Part shown: in pieces, positions 1 through 14,400 of the stretch
Numbering within the stretch: position 1 is the first letter of the stretch
Layout of the letters: the number at the start of each line of letters is the position of its first letter
DNA from: Lepisosteus oculatus
Lineage: Eukaryota; Chordata; Actinopteri; Semionotiformes; Lepisosteidae
Length of the DNA: 64,000 nucleotides
Assembly: GCF_040954835.1 (NCBI RefSeq)
Contig: NC_090706.1
Location: 24,003,148-24,067,147 of the forward strand
Reading direction: 5' to 3'
Program-made: the position numbers and the translations under genes
Notes under the pieces: generated by a model
What the model was told of the DNA's origin: nothing
Seen by the model: the letters and a program-made list of their open reading frames with translations, nothing else
Database searches by the model: none

Positions 1-3000
1 ATACCAGAAGAAGAAAGCTGAAAGTTCCCAAACAGAAGCCCATATCTGTTGAAAATTCAAACGTAATCTACTCTGAGCGTCACTAGATGAACTAACGCCT
101 CAGGCACAACACAGTCGGCAAGATTAGGGTGAGGAGGGAAGACTAAATAAAAACACGGCTTTGCTAAATGTACTCAATTCAGTTCTGAATAAACAGCTGA
201 GGGGGTATTCATTTTAATTAAATTATCGAAGTGAAGACAGCTGAGATCCTCCAGATTGGATGTGAATGGGTAGTTTCTCTCCCTCAAAATAGGCCATGTT
301 CTCTGGTAAAGATTTTCTCATGTGAAGGCCTCATTCTTCAACTTCTATTTATTTTGCTTACCTTAATGTTCACTTTTTTAAAAAACACAGAGAGAAGGTG
401 AATACAATTCACACCCATTAAAATATAATTCTGCAGTCTGCTGATAACCAGAGATGAAGGCATTAAGCAACCACATATGTTGTCACTTCTTCATTGAGGA
501 CTATTTTCCATTTGGTCATAAATTAAAAGAAAAACAGCTTTCTGAGGAAACATTTCCCCTTGTGTTTTCAAGATTTTCTGGCATATTAATATACTTATTA
601 ATATTATAAAATACTTATTAATATCTGAATATAATGGATACAGTGTCCTCTATATCTACACATCTCCCCTTAAAAAGAGTAACAACAAAGTTCTTGTTTT
701 CTGTTTACAATTAAGTAAATACATTTCTGTCAAATGTTTTGGATTTCAAAAAGTACATTATAGAGAGCCTGCCCAAGATACCATAAAGGTTTCTGTAGTG
801 CAGTACAGCCACATCTCATTGACTAAATACCAAATACCATTGTTCACAGGACAGACCGAAGATATGTCCATTATCCTGAGGTGAATGGACTAGCTAAATA
901 ACAACATTACAATTCTCAAAAGTGTTAACTACATAAAAGTATATGGACGTGCCATAGTCTGAGACAGCCCTTTGAGCAATAAAATGTCAATCACAATTCA
1001 TCTTTGGAAATTCAAGCAGGGAAGATGGAAGATGGAAACACTATATGGATGGGAATGATGATCTGAAAAAAAAACAAGTTTTTTTTTTGCCGAACAAGTT
1101 TCTGCCTGTCTTCCTCTTGAAGGACCACATATTCCACATCACAGCCCCTTTGTTCTTTTCTGATTAGCTTAAGAGGGTAACCCTCCACTTGTAAAACCAG
1201 CCACAAACATCCTCCTAATCCCTCTTGGGACAAGCAGCAGGGATGAGGACAGATCTCTAAAGCTCAGAGCTCAAAATTCCTGGCTGAAGAAGTGGAGTTA
1301 TTGAAAATTCTGCTTGGAAAGATGACGAGAAAGGAATATTTGCAAAACAAAAACCTTTTGGACTTTCTGAGCATTTACCGCTTATCCCTTTAAATTAAAA
1401 TCTCTTTTGGTAATTCAGAAAATTACAACCACTCCCCCACACACACTTGCCCCCCCCAGAAGAACATCAAATATGAAAGAGTTATTGTTTGTTGTGTAAA
1501 GCAATACTTACTTTATTCAAGCTTTTCAGAAGTCCTTAAAAAAGCTGTCAGTGGGGATGACTAATAATGCTATTAAAGTTACATCCACATATATTTGGAT
1601 TGCCCTAGAAAGACAATGCTGTGAGAATATACAGATTTTAATTTATTCCTGTGAATTTTGCTGCCCTAGTAAACTAAAGAATTTGTTGATGGGACATTAA
1701 ATAGAATAAATACAATTTGATCATCTAAGTGTAAAAATCTTTGTAAAGGAAACCATCTGACCAAGAATGCCTATAAATTAATGAGTGGACTGTGACTAAA
1801 AACATATTTGATAATCTTAAAGTAAACATTTTCAAAATACATTTCCATTCTACATTTGGCTGACATTAAAATTAAGATGCTTCAAATGGATTTTTCAAAT
1901 ACCAACAGATATAATAGATTTCAGTGCATCACTTGTATATTTGAGCGTTACTCAGATGAACAATATGGTATTTTTATGTACTGCATTAACTACTGAGTAA
2001 CATCAAATGGATTAATTCAACCCTAAAAAGTATTTTTGAATCATTCCCCGTTAAGATATAGTATCTTTGATTAAATGGAAAGAAAAACAAATTCCTTACT
2101 ATAAGAGTAGCTTATCGATAAACATATTTTGCCTTTAGGGTGTCTGCTATAAAAGAAATAAATAGACAATCTAAGCAAAGCAAGTTATAGTTGAGCAAAT
2201 CGTGATAGGCGCAACCTGAAAAGATCCGGAATACCATGTGGTTTAGAATAAGGGTGCCTCCAGGCTCTGAGATTGGAAGGCAGACATACTCCTGTCTAAG
2301 GTAAACATTATTGCTGTTACATGAATGAAATGTTTTGAAAGCCACAGCTATTTTTCTTCTACACCCTACTCTCATGCTATAATCACTAACTTCCCTTTCA
2401 TGTATCAGGTATTTCTTGTGGCCTGGTTGTTAATTACCAAGAACCTACAAGTACACACTGCTGAAGATCAAGAAGACAAAGAACTGTGAACATGCTGCTC
2501 ATTCTTTCTCAAATCATTTGAAAGGGCTATAACTTTGTAAATGTACTCCTTTCCAAGATTGTGCTTTGCCAATCAAATCAATTTCTCATTTTTTGATTTG
2601 ATCTGATTTCTCTTTGCTTTCTTAGGATACTCTTATAGGAAACAATACTTTCAGAACTTCAGCATCAAATTATCTAAATACAGACACAAAAAGTAATATG
2701 AATTTTCAGGCTTTAACTAAGAAATTTCAGATTTTCAATCCACTGCTTGATATTTATTCTCAGCTCCCCGTTTACAGTATTACATGTATCATTATTGGCG
2801 TCTGCTTGTCATATGAATTGTTTCAGTTTGCTGGTAGCGGTGATGTAAAGTGTGTTGGCATTATAAAAAACTTCTTTTAGGTGTAACAAACAATTTCTTG
2901 CCTCCTTTGCACTCTAAAGTCAAAACAGTGCAACCTGAGTAACCCGACACTTAACATAGGAAATTGGGTTAATGTTGTTATCATGAAGCACACAAAATAA

Positions 3001-3712
3001 CAAGGTTAAAAACATACACTTCAAAAGAACCAGAAACTAATGTCTGATCTAGACATATTTAGTAATAAATATACATACCTAGATACAGTTTTAATATTAA
3101 AAAAGTCATCAGAATTAACTGTATTATAATCACCTTTACAAATGTTACAAAAAAATGTCACCTTCTGAAGCACCATGAAGGTGGCCGGGAGCTGCTTATA
3201 TCCGGTGCTGATATGGTCAACTGTTCCACCTGACAAAACTGCTTTTATCCACTTCAGCTCAAACAAATAAAACAAAATATGTGCAGTATGATTGACGCTA
3301 CTTTTAAGCCTTTGACTCAATTGCAACTTAATAGGAAATAAATGTGGAAAAAAACAATGTCCCAAATCCCTGACATAAAATGCACATGTGAATATACATT
3401 ATTTGTGCACTTATTGAACGCTTAGATACATATCAATGGCAGGCAGTAATTGTTACAGGTTTGTTTTACTATGTATACCCTAAAGATGCTTGTCGTCATA
3501 AAATGTAGGAGACACACAAAAAAGTGATCTGAAGATTTTTTTATTGTGAGCCCGACTGACATTCTACTAACAGGCACTATAGGATCAGAGTTTAAAAAAG
3601 GAGCGTTTCAGGATAAATGGTTAAGGGTAACAAGTCATCTTTGGGGAAAAAGACACCTGAAACTTAAAAGCAGGAAAGCATAGAGCATAGTGTCAGAAAG
3701 TAGTGAACTTAC
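1..3712 (-). other. tcf7: tcf7 intron 3 (5' part)
   Basis: Sequence downstream of the exon 3 donor, running off the window. I looked on the minus strand for the next TCF exon (context-dependent regulatory domain) and found none. It is AT-rich and unique-looking, with a short CA/C-rich run near 1436-1458 and no recognisable transposon. In this family the intron after exon 3 can be long, so absence of exon 4 is not surprising. Confidence 0.7.
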
Positions 3713-5182
3713 AGATGGAGACATAGTTCCGTTGGGCAGGTATGGATCTGGCAGCATCAGGAATGGGTATCCTGAGTAAGCAGGCGCTTTGTACATTCCT
3801 CCATCTTGACGTTTACTCACTTCAAAATGACACAAAAGAGTCAAAGTACAGGGATGTACCAAAACATGCAGTTTACGTATCCATGCAGTCTTTCAACCTC
3901 AATGCTATCATGTTTTTTTTTTTGTTGCAAAATATCCCTACGTACTTCATTTTGTTATTCAGACACAGGCGTCTTACCACGGATGAAATGGAGTGAGCTG
4001 GTCTCACTGGTTCTTCGGCAATGATTTTGATCCCCAAAACAGCAAAATATGTTTTTGCCTTAGCTTTGAACAATTTACACAAGATGACTTCTGAGTTTCA
4101 CCTATGACTGGAAGATCCTCTGCAGCATGGACAGAAAACACCTGTGTCTCTTTGCATGTTTTGCATAGATTAGTAATATTCAAGCACAGATGTGGCCTCA
4201 GTCTTCTGATTTTTTACTACGATTATTCTTGTTTCTATACATTAATGAACCCATTTGTACTTTCTGGCCTCTGTAAATACACTGAGAGATATGTGCTACG
4301 TTTTAGACCCATTTGTGGTAATGTGTCATAAGGAAGCACAGACATTTTCAAAACAAAGGGTTTTCTAGGTAAACTAAATTAAGTAACAGGTCGGTCAGTA
4401 TGGTACCCGGCATTGACCTTTCCTAGGAGGTTACCGGGGAAGTGAGAACTTGGGTACGCTATGAATGGCAATACTGTACACCACAATTGCTCATCAACCC
4501 ATTACGAGTTGTAAACGATTTGATAACTGACCATTGGTAATGATACCGAAATTAACTTTCTTTTTATGTTCCGTCAGCACCATGCACAAATACATAAAAT
4601 CCAACAACTAAAAATAGTTCTCACGGGATGCATAAAACCGCTGCATTAAGAGTATATGCAACGGTGCGGCCATAAAGGTAACTGTGAGCATTGATTTAAC
4701 TCGCTGCTACATCTCGAAACACACGCGCAACACTTATCAAATTGCTACAAACTTACCGTCCTCTAGATGCTCCCTGTGCTTCTCTGTGTAAACTCTGTGT
4801 TCGTCCTGCTGTACACGCCTGATCGCCTGTTAAAACCCGTGTGGATGACAAAATAACAAAAATGTTTTTGAGACAAAAAGATCAAAAGTAACGACTACAA
4901 CAATAATAAAACTTTTTACAATTAAGAGATCAGGCAGAGCATCTCTAGTTACAACGACAACAGCACAGAAACAAGGTTCTCTCTCACCCCCGGGTCTGCT
5001 ACCGAATTGGGATTCTGGTTTATCTCCGACTCGTTCACTAAAGACGACTTCAGGTCTGCTAAATCCCTCTCAGTAAAGGCATTTTCTTGGATTTTCTCGT
5101 CTTGTTCTCCCTCGTCCTTAAATGAAATCATCTCGTCGTTAGCTCCGAGATCATCTCCTCCACCGCTATTGAGTTGAGGCAT
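3713..5182 (-). CDS. tcf7: Transcription factor 7 (TCF-1), N-terminal coding exons 1-3 (partial gene)
   Basis: N-terminal part of a TCF/LEF HMG-box factor, the nuclear partner of beta-catenin in Wnt signalling. Exon 1 is 5182-4988 (65 codons, phase 0, donor GTGAGA). Exon 2 is 4826-4757 (70 nt, acceptor ACAG, donor GTAAGT). Exon 3 is 3819-3713 (107 nt, acceptor TTTTGAAG, donor GTAAGT). The joins are in frame and give about 124 residues. Residues 1-55 are the beta-catenin-binding domain, starting [11 protein letters not shown] and containing [12 protein letters not shown] and KSSLVNESE. Exon 3 carries the family block [17 protein letters not shown] followed by PYLPNG. The HMG box and C-terminus lie beyond position 1. 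The sequence resembles both TCF7L2 and LEF1; the lack of the extra residues TCF7L2 has before PYLPNG, and the vdac1/kct2 neighbours, favour tcf7. The start is chosen by homology. An in-frame upstream ATG at 5311 has no stop between but is not conserved in the family. Confidence 0.93.
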
Positions 5183-5470
5183 TTTGCTGAGAGAAGAAAA
5201 AAAAGAAACACTAGTTTTCTTTTTTGAAGAAAGCCAAGCACCCAAAGTTTTGCTTTGTTTTTCCTCTTCTGTTGATGTGCTCGGATATAACAAATATAAG
5301 AAACAAAGCAAAAGTTCTTAAGCTAAGAAGTGGTCCCTCACGGCGAAACTACTGCAGCCCAGCAGCAACAAATAGTACATTTGTGCTACGAGACGAGGCG
5401 AGGGCTCCAACATCAAAGAGCACCGCCTTGTGATTGACAGATTCAATGACTTGTTGGGGGTTGAACAATT
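5183..5470 (-). promoter_or_regulatory. tcf7: tcf7 5' UTR and proximal promoter region
   Basis: The stretch immediately upstream of the tcf7 ATG is less AT-rich than the flanking DNA and has scattered CpGs around 5335-5430. A TCF/LEF consensus (ATCAAAG, reading CTTTGAT on the gene strand) lies at 5412-5418. A long pyrimidine tract ending in CAG sits 4 nt before the ATG on the gene strand. No unambiguous TATA box or transcription start can be placed. That this is the promoter is inferred from position. Confidence 0.5.
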
Positions 5471-8400
5471 GTTTCAGCGAAGGTTTCCGCTCTTAAAGAG
5501 ACAACTACTTTTAAAACAGCTTCTGCAATATTCATGAGTTTTAACACTTTCAAAACTCAAACGGTTTACGAGGGCTGTGAAATGTCACAGCAACTTTGCC
5601 AGAGGCTCTCATAATTTGCAGTTTAAACTAGCGTGATAAGGAATCTAACGACTTTCCAAAAAAATCCCGTTTTCATATGTGCGTCAACAAAAATTACTTA
5701 ACGGTTTCCATAAACCGTCCTACTCTGAAATCCCTACACACGACGTTGAGTTTGACAACCTAAAGATACTTTATATTTGTTATATGTCTTGAAGACCTCG
5801 GATTTATAAATGCAATCATAAAACAATATGGATAATGAATGAATAAACTAATAATAAGGAAAGTTTTACCACCCCAAGCAGAATCATTTCCCCGTAATTA
5901 ATCTTCCTCAGCTCCTACTGTTTTTACACTGGGTATTCTGAAACAAAAGGAATATCTAAAACAATATCTAAAATCAAATAGTCGCACACCTACGTTAATA
6001 TACTCTCGAAGGCTTTCATTTTAAAATTCTACTATTATGATACAGTTTGTAATGTCCTTTACCTTTGTGTTATTAGGCCTGTAGAGTTGCCCCAGCGTCT
6101 GATGTAGCTTTCAACAGTTACTCCCCACCACTGCGGTATCTAATTAACCAGGTTTCCTCTTTACCTATTAAGAGGTAAAATAAAGTGAAAACTTATTTTG
6201 TTTAAAAGTAGCATACAAATTACAATCAATTTTCTTTACGATAATTCAAAGCAAGCTGTTTGTGTTACTGTGTAAAGTTATTTAAGTGTTTAAACTGCTA
6301 CATGTTGTTTTGTTTTCCCGATTGTCACGCATGAGTGCGAATTTATGCAAAACTGTTTGTGCCAAAGATTAAAACAAATTCTTCTAGTTTTTATTTAGTG
6401 ATTTACAAAAGCTGGGATTTCATTGTTTGACCTGGACTCTTCCTGATTAGACATATTCATGCAAATAGCAGTGATTATAAATTAATTTAAAACATGATAA
6501 ATACTGATCCGTGTATAATACTTTCATACTGTCAACGTTGTCCTAATGTAATATAGGTTGTAAAACGCATTTGAGGTGACGCTGACTACGGGCATTTCCG
6601 GATCTTCTTTTTAATTAAAATCTAAAAAATACAGGACATGATCCTATTTCCTACTTTGTTAGATAAAGTGTTTTTTGTCCTAAGCCCTTCAGAGAAAAGG
6701 AAAGCATTCCATAATACAAGTTGTTACCCAGGATATAATTTTATCTGGCTACTGGTTCCATTTTGCAACCAGTCATGTTCGAATAATCCCAAAAAGCAGA
6801 TTATGTAACTCTGAAATTGATATTTTAAGGAAAATTAACAGGAACTCCAACTAGAAATAGAAAGTGCTATTTTCTTTTGTCTTGCAGTACTTCTGCAAGA
6901 GGTAGTTGAGATGTTAAGTTGGCCAAAGTAGTCAAAATGCTAAGAACACGCCTATTATGTATAAAAGCTCCAGTATCTTTTACTTTTTACTTTTCTGAAT
7001 TTTTAAGGCTGCCTGAAACATGGCATCATGGTCTTTTCAGGTTTTAATTTAGAAATGTTTATATTGTTTCATGCTGTGACTTAATTTTTGGTAATCTGTT
7101 GCCCTGAATAAAAATGATGAGCCACAGCTGGGAAATAAAATGAAATACAAACATAAAATGTGTCTAGTATTTGCATAAAGCTGAATATTTATACAATATC
7201 ATCCATGCATATTAATAAAAAGATTAAAACAAGACGCTTAATATATGCAAATCTAAATTATAAATGAGTTGTTTAAACTCCTTGTTGATTCGACTTGATT
7301 AAATATGGACAGCTGTTTTTCATAGGATTTTTTCCCCAGATTATTCATTTTAAGTTTTTCCTCTTCTTGCAGATTGCCTTATCTACCTGCAAGCCTATAG
7401 ACTCTTTTTAAATTGAATTGTGTTTGACTCTTGTATTTGATTGATATATTTATTGCTATATCTGTCTCTAGCTGGCTCATCTGTTTTGGCTATATGACTC
7501 ATTCTTTCACTGTTCCTTATATCTTTATCTCTTATCACTTTTAGTAATTGCAGACATGACGTCAGATTTCAGTAAATTATTACTTTCTGCTTTGCCTTAG
7601 GGACAGGAAACATGAAAAAAAGAAACTTTTTTCAGCCACCATCAACACTAGCGCTTCTTTTTTAATAGTATATGAATGTACTGAGTCAAATTCAGACTGG
7701 CAACAAAGCAGAAGGGTCAAAACAGCAATGTCTCTGAATATAATTACATCGACAGATCAAAACAAAGGCATTAAAAGTAAACAGCAATTAGATGTGTTCA
7801 AAGTATTGGCAAGTACTAGAAGGACAAATAACAAACGCATATCTTCATACTATATATATATAGAAAGAGATAACCTTAATATTTTGATCAATCAGGCCAC
7901 ATTTTCATATACTGTATTTTGTCAGAAAGAAAAAAAGTGCTTTTTATTTAATAATGTATATAACTGAACATTTGTATGCACTCTATTAAGACAAATGCAT
8001 TACAAGAGTTATGAAATATGCCCTTAATAATGATTGAATAAAACAACTCTATGGTTTTAGAATTGTAAACTGTCAGTTTCAATAACTTTAAATAATGTTA
8101 ACTGGATTTTCTCTTCCTTTGCTTGGTGCTTTTAAACAGTCCCATCCATACTACATTTGATATTAACCATATGGTAGTGGTTATAATTTCAAAAAATCTA
8201 AATTATATATAATTCAGATCTTTATTTATAGTAAACACGTATTTTCCATATTTTTCTAAAAATCTGGAAACGTAATGAAAATTTAAACCAAATGTGTTCA
8301 CGATAACTACTAAAATTCTTATTTGTATTTTTTAATTTCTTGTTTTTATTGGAATGTGCTCAGAATTTTCATTATGATTATGGAATTAACACATTGATAC

Positions 8401-11400
8401 ATATTATATAAAAAACTGATAAACTGATGAGTTTTTGCTAGGCCATCTTATTTTTTTTTACTTCTGGTACTTAAATTATTTTTTCTTTTAGGTGATTGTA
8501 GGATGTTCTGTAGAACCACATACTATATGTGGTCTGTATGGGTTTTCTGTGACTTTCTGTGGTAATGAAATTATATTAAAATTGTGTTGCCTTTCTAAAT
8601 CGATCCAGTCACCTGCCTCTTGGATTATCTTAAAGCTTAGTTGACATTAAATTGTTCAGTCCCATGTTCTTCTTTGAATACTGAATGAGAATCAACATTA
8701 AGTCATAAAGAGAAATAGATTCAACATTTTGTTTCTAATTAGTGGCTACTTTTCTAAATACACCTTACTGCTTAGCTGCAAATCAAAATGATTTTTTTGG
8801 GAAATTATTAGGATGAAAGAAAACAAATACAGTTCAATGAAGTGAATACACTTAATAACAAAAAAGAAATGCTATCATTTGTCACCTGGGGTAATCTGTT
8901 GTGCATGAAACACAGTATCTTTTTCACAGTATCACAGTATCTTCTTCCCCAGCTCTAAACGATAAACTATTAATTCTCTTCTGAACAAATTTTATTATAT
9001 GTAGCATAAATTATAGATCCTTAAAAATGACAGGCTCTGCTTTCTAAATAAACTTCATGCACATTAAAGAAGAAAACTAATTAAATCATATCCTTTCATT
9101 GAGGTTAGCCCACAGTGAAGGAAATAGTTCCTAACTCAAGCCATTTGTGTGTTTTATTGCTAGTTTCCCTCAAATAGAAAACTTCTTTTGAGCAATATCC
9201 ACAGTGCTGTACAGAAATAAGTTAGACATATGTGTACAATACAACAAACCTTTGACTTAACATTAAGAAAGAGCAGTTAATTGTTTTGTCTTGTTATAGA
9301 ATTTCAAGAAATTGCACATTTTAAACTGACTACATTGCTGAGGTGCTTCGTATATTCCCCTTAATTCAGTAGTTGGTGTTCAACAAATCAAAGAGGATCA
9401 AATTTATAGTAGAGGTTTAAAATTACTTTTATAAAGCTTTCATATTGTGACATATGTTACCATATTAATACAACTGTTATTAACATGATAATCTTACAAC
9501 TACTACTTATTATTTCTCAGAAGTGGTTTGTGAACATTAAATGCAGCATTAATCATTTATTACAAAACGTTATCTGTAGCTTAAAAATAAAGCTCAACAT
9601 TTTACCTGACTAAATTTAATCTGACCCTTAAATCATGTATTGCCTGCAGAATTCAAAAAAACTCAAACAAATATTATGGCTTCATGAACATGTTATATAC
9701 TGTAGCTCAGGGACAGTCACAGTTTGCCACCACTAGTTTTTGACAGTCCATGACGGACTGCATTCTGTTTGAAAGAAATGAACAATTTGAACAATTATTT
9801 TGATTTACAATGACAGCATTGCCAACAGCCTGTAACAGACAATCCACTAAAAAAGATCAGCATTAACCATACATAAAAAACAGTTTTAAGAAGTTGTTGT
9901 TTTCAGATGTTGAGTTTGTTGCATGAAGAAAGAAGAAAGTAGACTGAAAATGCAGCAGAACGCATTTAAAAATGCATTGAGTGAGCATGCTCCTGCCCTC
10001 AGCAGGGGAAAATAGGTCGAGCTCGGGACCCCCTCGGGTGGGAAAAAGTTGCAAGACCCCACCACCAGAAAGTTGTAAGAAAAACATTATTCCTAAGACT
10101 ATGAGAAAACTATGTTTTCTGTTGGTAAGTCAGTAAATAAAGGTTTTGTAGGTTGGCAATCCTGAGTAAACTAATTATATTAAACCAAATAAACCAGGCC
10201 AGCAGTAAACAATAATCACAACTGTGTTTTTTCTGGCATGATCTGCAAAACACTGCACATTATCATTTTAGCTGAGCACTAGACCAGATGCTAGAATGGC
10301 ATTAATACCTGATAGACAATAGGCTGTCTAAAAGGCTAATGAATCATCATCATAATTAAACCCTAAAAAGTAGAAGCCTGTTACAATTATAGTATCAGAG
10401 TCCTTTGTTCCAGTTTATTAAAACATACCCCTATAAATAGTTGCAAATCTGATCTGTCATTAGTGTCAGTTTGCATATATTCAATGCATTCTTATTAAGC
10501 GGTTATTTTCTTAAACATGGGGTGATAGTTAAAATTAAAAAATAGACTTTGAAACAATATATACATTTTCAGAAATACTATTATTAAACATTATAAAGTT
10601 GTTTGAATATTGATCAGATGAATATTGGTGACTACATACAGTTCTTGAATATTGACTCAGTTATAAGTACCATTGTATGTCTTGTTTAAAGTAAAAAATA
10701 AAAGGTTCATAGCAAAAGGTTGTAGCTGGGAAACAAAGGGAGTCCTCTGCTTTTAATAAACTTTTTTGCATTTGTTTGTACCGTTTTAAGTTTAAAGGAA
10801 GAAAATGAGTAAAGAAGCCTGTAGATTGAAATTGACATTGAAAATTATGCAGTCTCCCATGAATGCAATTTTATCCAAAGGTTCCATCTATCATATGAAT
10901 GATTCAGCATGGTTTTGCCCTTAATGACACATATTCATAAGTTTACAGTGGTACAGTAAATGCAATTGTGTTATGAATAAATCCTCCTAGCACTACATCT
11001 CTAGCTCTGAGACTGGCAAACTTTCTGCACGGTTAATCTGTTGGGGACTTCAAAACTGATCAGTATGTTTGTGGGATTGGATGAATTGACCCTGTTGCCA
11101 CAGTTTACTTCTTCATATTAATTGTATCCTATTTGGGCTCGGATGAGAAGAAAGCCTTCGTTGGAGTTATTCTGCCCTCCCAGATAGAGATTAAACCTTG
11201 GCAATAAAGTAGAAACCTGTTGTAATCTGTGAGGCAGGAAACAAAGAGCCTCATTAATGCAGAGACTGTACGGGCCTTTGATGTTCAGCCAAGCCATTCA
11301 CTCCCCGCTCCTTCTACACAAAAACATTCATAAAAACATCATCTCTCCTTCCTTTGCCTCGTCTCTCTGTGGTTAAGTGTACTTGCTATTAAAAGATGCA

Positions 11401-14400
11401 CTAGATTGAATAAACACTGTATGTAAAAGGTGCGTTGTGGTGCAGGTTAAATCAATGGAAAATGCAGTTTGTCTAGTGTACATTTTAACCTAAGCTCTTT
11501 CTTCCTTCCTTTGTTTTTTTTTACATTTATGTCAGACTGAAGGTCTTTGCTCTTGTACTATGCTTTGTAGCACCAAAACGTCTTGTAGATCTGTAATGAG
11601 TTCCCTTGTTACTGTTATTTTTGCGAGTGGTTTGTTTTCTGATGATTCTATCTGCCTAGTTGTCTCATACCAAAGAACTCAAGTGCAAAGCTTCTCCCAT
11701 TTCCATAAAGACACACACTTATCTACATATAGGAAATCAATCTAGTGCAACTAACATACTGTACTTTGCAAAAAGCATTTGTTTAATTTTGCTTGCCTCT
11801 AGAAATGTCCCAAAAAAGTCTTATGAACAGAAACTGTAGTTTACCTTCAAGTAGCACACAACTGAATTGTAGCCATGTTGATATATTATGCTTCTAATTC
11901 TTTTTCAATGTTTTTGACGTGTTTGTTTTGGACTGAAACACACATGATGTGTTCTTGTTTTTCTATTTGCATATTTGGACAGAAAAGATCTGGTTAAGTA
12001 GTATTTACAGAAAGTCAATTGTGGCGGAGATTCTCTGTCTCTTTAGTAAATAAGCCTGATTTTCTATAAAACGTATAATCTTTACACATTGTCTCCAAGA
12101 CCTCCCTTGTATTTGGTACCCTGAGTCCATTCTGTTGTACCTCTGCTTCTTCTCTACATTCTGCTGCTGTAAATGCAATCTCCTGAATTTAGTTATGAGT
12201 GTGATAGGTGGTACTTCATAGGTTAGCTTGAGATATTCTTATTTGGAATTATGAATTTTGACTTGACTGAAGCCCCTGTATAAATACAAAATAATTTAGT
12301 AATGGGTGAAGACAAGTACTGTATGGATGGCAAAATCATGTATGTGATCTGCCGTCTTTGATGTGGAGGCCTACACTCATTTTTGGAATTTTGCTCTTTG
12401 CTGCCCAGGCTATCTTAAAAGCTCAGGATTTCTTTCCCCAACTCCAGCAAAATAATTCCTAAGTATGCCTGTGGCACTAATCAACCTCTTCCTGCAGCAG
12501 GTCTGTAGTGGGCTGCCACGCCGTGAGTCCTTCTTGGCACAGAAAGAGCTGACCGAGGGAAAGGGAAACACTGGGAGTTCTTCAGTCTCTGAGTCAGCTT
12601 TGGACAGCATCCTTAACTCCCTCCAAAAAAAACTAGAACCTAACATCTACTGGAGAAATCACTGTCACCGCTATTAATCCTAATAAAATACAGAACCCTG
12701 AATGAGATTATGGAAGTGGTGATACAAGTGTAGTTTTTATTAACAAAGATTATGCAGCTACACAATGCACCGAACTCTCATTTTCTTGAAATGTTAGAAA
12801 CCAACTTGAGATTTAAAAAAAATGTAAAATGCAGTTCTACGTATACACCTGGTATTTCTATTGACAGGCATTGACAGTACTCATTTGTTGTGTTTTTTCT
12901 ATCCATCTGTAAAAATTATACATTAAGCATTTTTATTATAGCAGTTTATATGTAATAAAAATATAGACTTTTACCTGTGTTATATATATATAACATCTAA
13001 GATTTTGTAAATTATTAGATTTTCTTGCTTTATTTTATTGTGGGAATCTTCCCTGTGAGTTTTCAAGTTCTGTGCTGTCAGCAGAAGACTGCAGGGACTC
13101 TACCTGCCCACTGTTAGGCTATGTGACCTTGTTATTCTATACAATTGTATTTGACAGGGAAACCCCACAGTTCAGTACAATGTAGCGGTGCTCCAGTGGA
13201 AATTATAATTACAAACATTTTCACAGTTGAAATAACTTTTTCATTATTTTATTCATTGTAAGTTTTATAAAGCAGAGAATACACACTTTACAAAGCAGAA
13301 AGGGACTTTTTGTTCCCGCTGGAGTTTTTCAGTTATTAACACAGGCGTGTGTGGCAAGATATTGCCATCCATCTTTTCTGAATTACCATAAGAGTTAAAA
13401 AGAGCTATATGCTTGGAGTTTCCATGCATAGTATTAGGAACAGCAAATTTCCCTGCTAGTCATATTTGCATAATTCTTCCCATTTTATAAAGATTAGAAG
13501 GTTAAATAAAATTTGAACCTTGCAGTAAGTTGAAAGGAGATACGGGTTTCTACATGAGTTGACAAAAAAACTTTATGTGTGCATTCTCAGCAAGGTGTAG
13601 ATTAAAAGCAGTTTAGCAAACAAAAAATCTGAATCTACCATTTTTTGTTTTCCATGACAATCGAATAAGCAACCGTCCTCCCTTGGTTCAATTCTGCTTA
13701 ACCATACCAACAAGACCAATTATTGTAATTGTGTTTACAGCCTCCCCATCCATATCTTTCTGTCCTAGTTTAGATCTGTATAATGTCTTTGAATCTTATT
13801 TTATTTGTTATCCTTCAGTATGTAAAGAGCTGCTTTTTTTGAATTAAATAAATCACAGTGCGTGTTGTTATGACACAGAAACAGACAGTTTCCTTGAACT
13901 TGGGTACTCTAAAGTGGTAAATCAAAAGTTCTTTTCTCTTTACTAATAAACACTTTAAAATATAGCTTAATTAAGTAAAATTGAGTCTTATGCATGTAAT
14001 TAAAATGCTGTTAAATCTTCAAAGTCACATCTGATTTGGATTTAACTTCTTCATATCATGATTTTGTGCCATCAGGTTCCCTTTCACATTTAAGAGCTTA
14101 AACAGCTACAGTACATCAGTATCAAAACACATTTTGTGTTACAAACTTCTTAAAAATCCCAACAGCTCTGTCTGTTTTGTCCAGGTCATATTATGTACTG
14201 GACTTGTTTCTCTCCAGTATATACAGTATGGCTGTAACTTATGAAGGTTTTCAGATTTTTGTTCTTGTTAATTATAACATTATTGCCACCCTGGATTTCA
14301 TGTCTCAGAAAGTTTTGAGGTGGTTATTTCTATAATGTGTTGTTTCAAACTATCTAAGAATGCCTTTTGTGGATTTCTGTTTTTTGGAAAAATCTTCTAC

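Noticed and set aside
3021..3365. Minus-strand 114-codon open frame as a possible next tcf7 exon
   Set aside because: It has no similarity to TCF/LEF exon 4 and no suitable acceptor with the right phase.
4949..5311. tcf7 start at the upstream in-frame ATG (5311)
   Set aside because: The extra residues are low-complexity and not conserved in the family, whereas MPQL at 5182 is the family's usual start.
12410..12677. Overlapping open frames on both strands in a less AT-rich block
   Set aside because: There is no recognisable domain, signal or splice context; an unclassified unique island is more likely.
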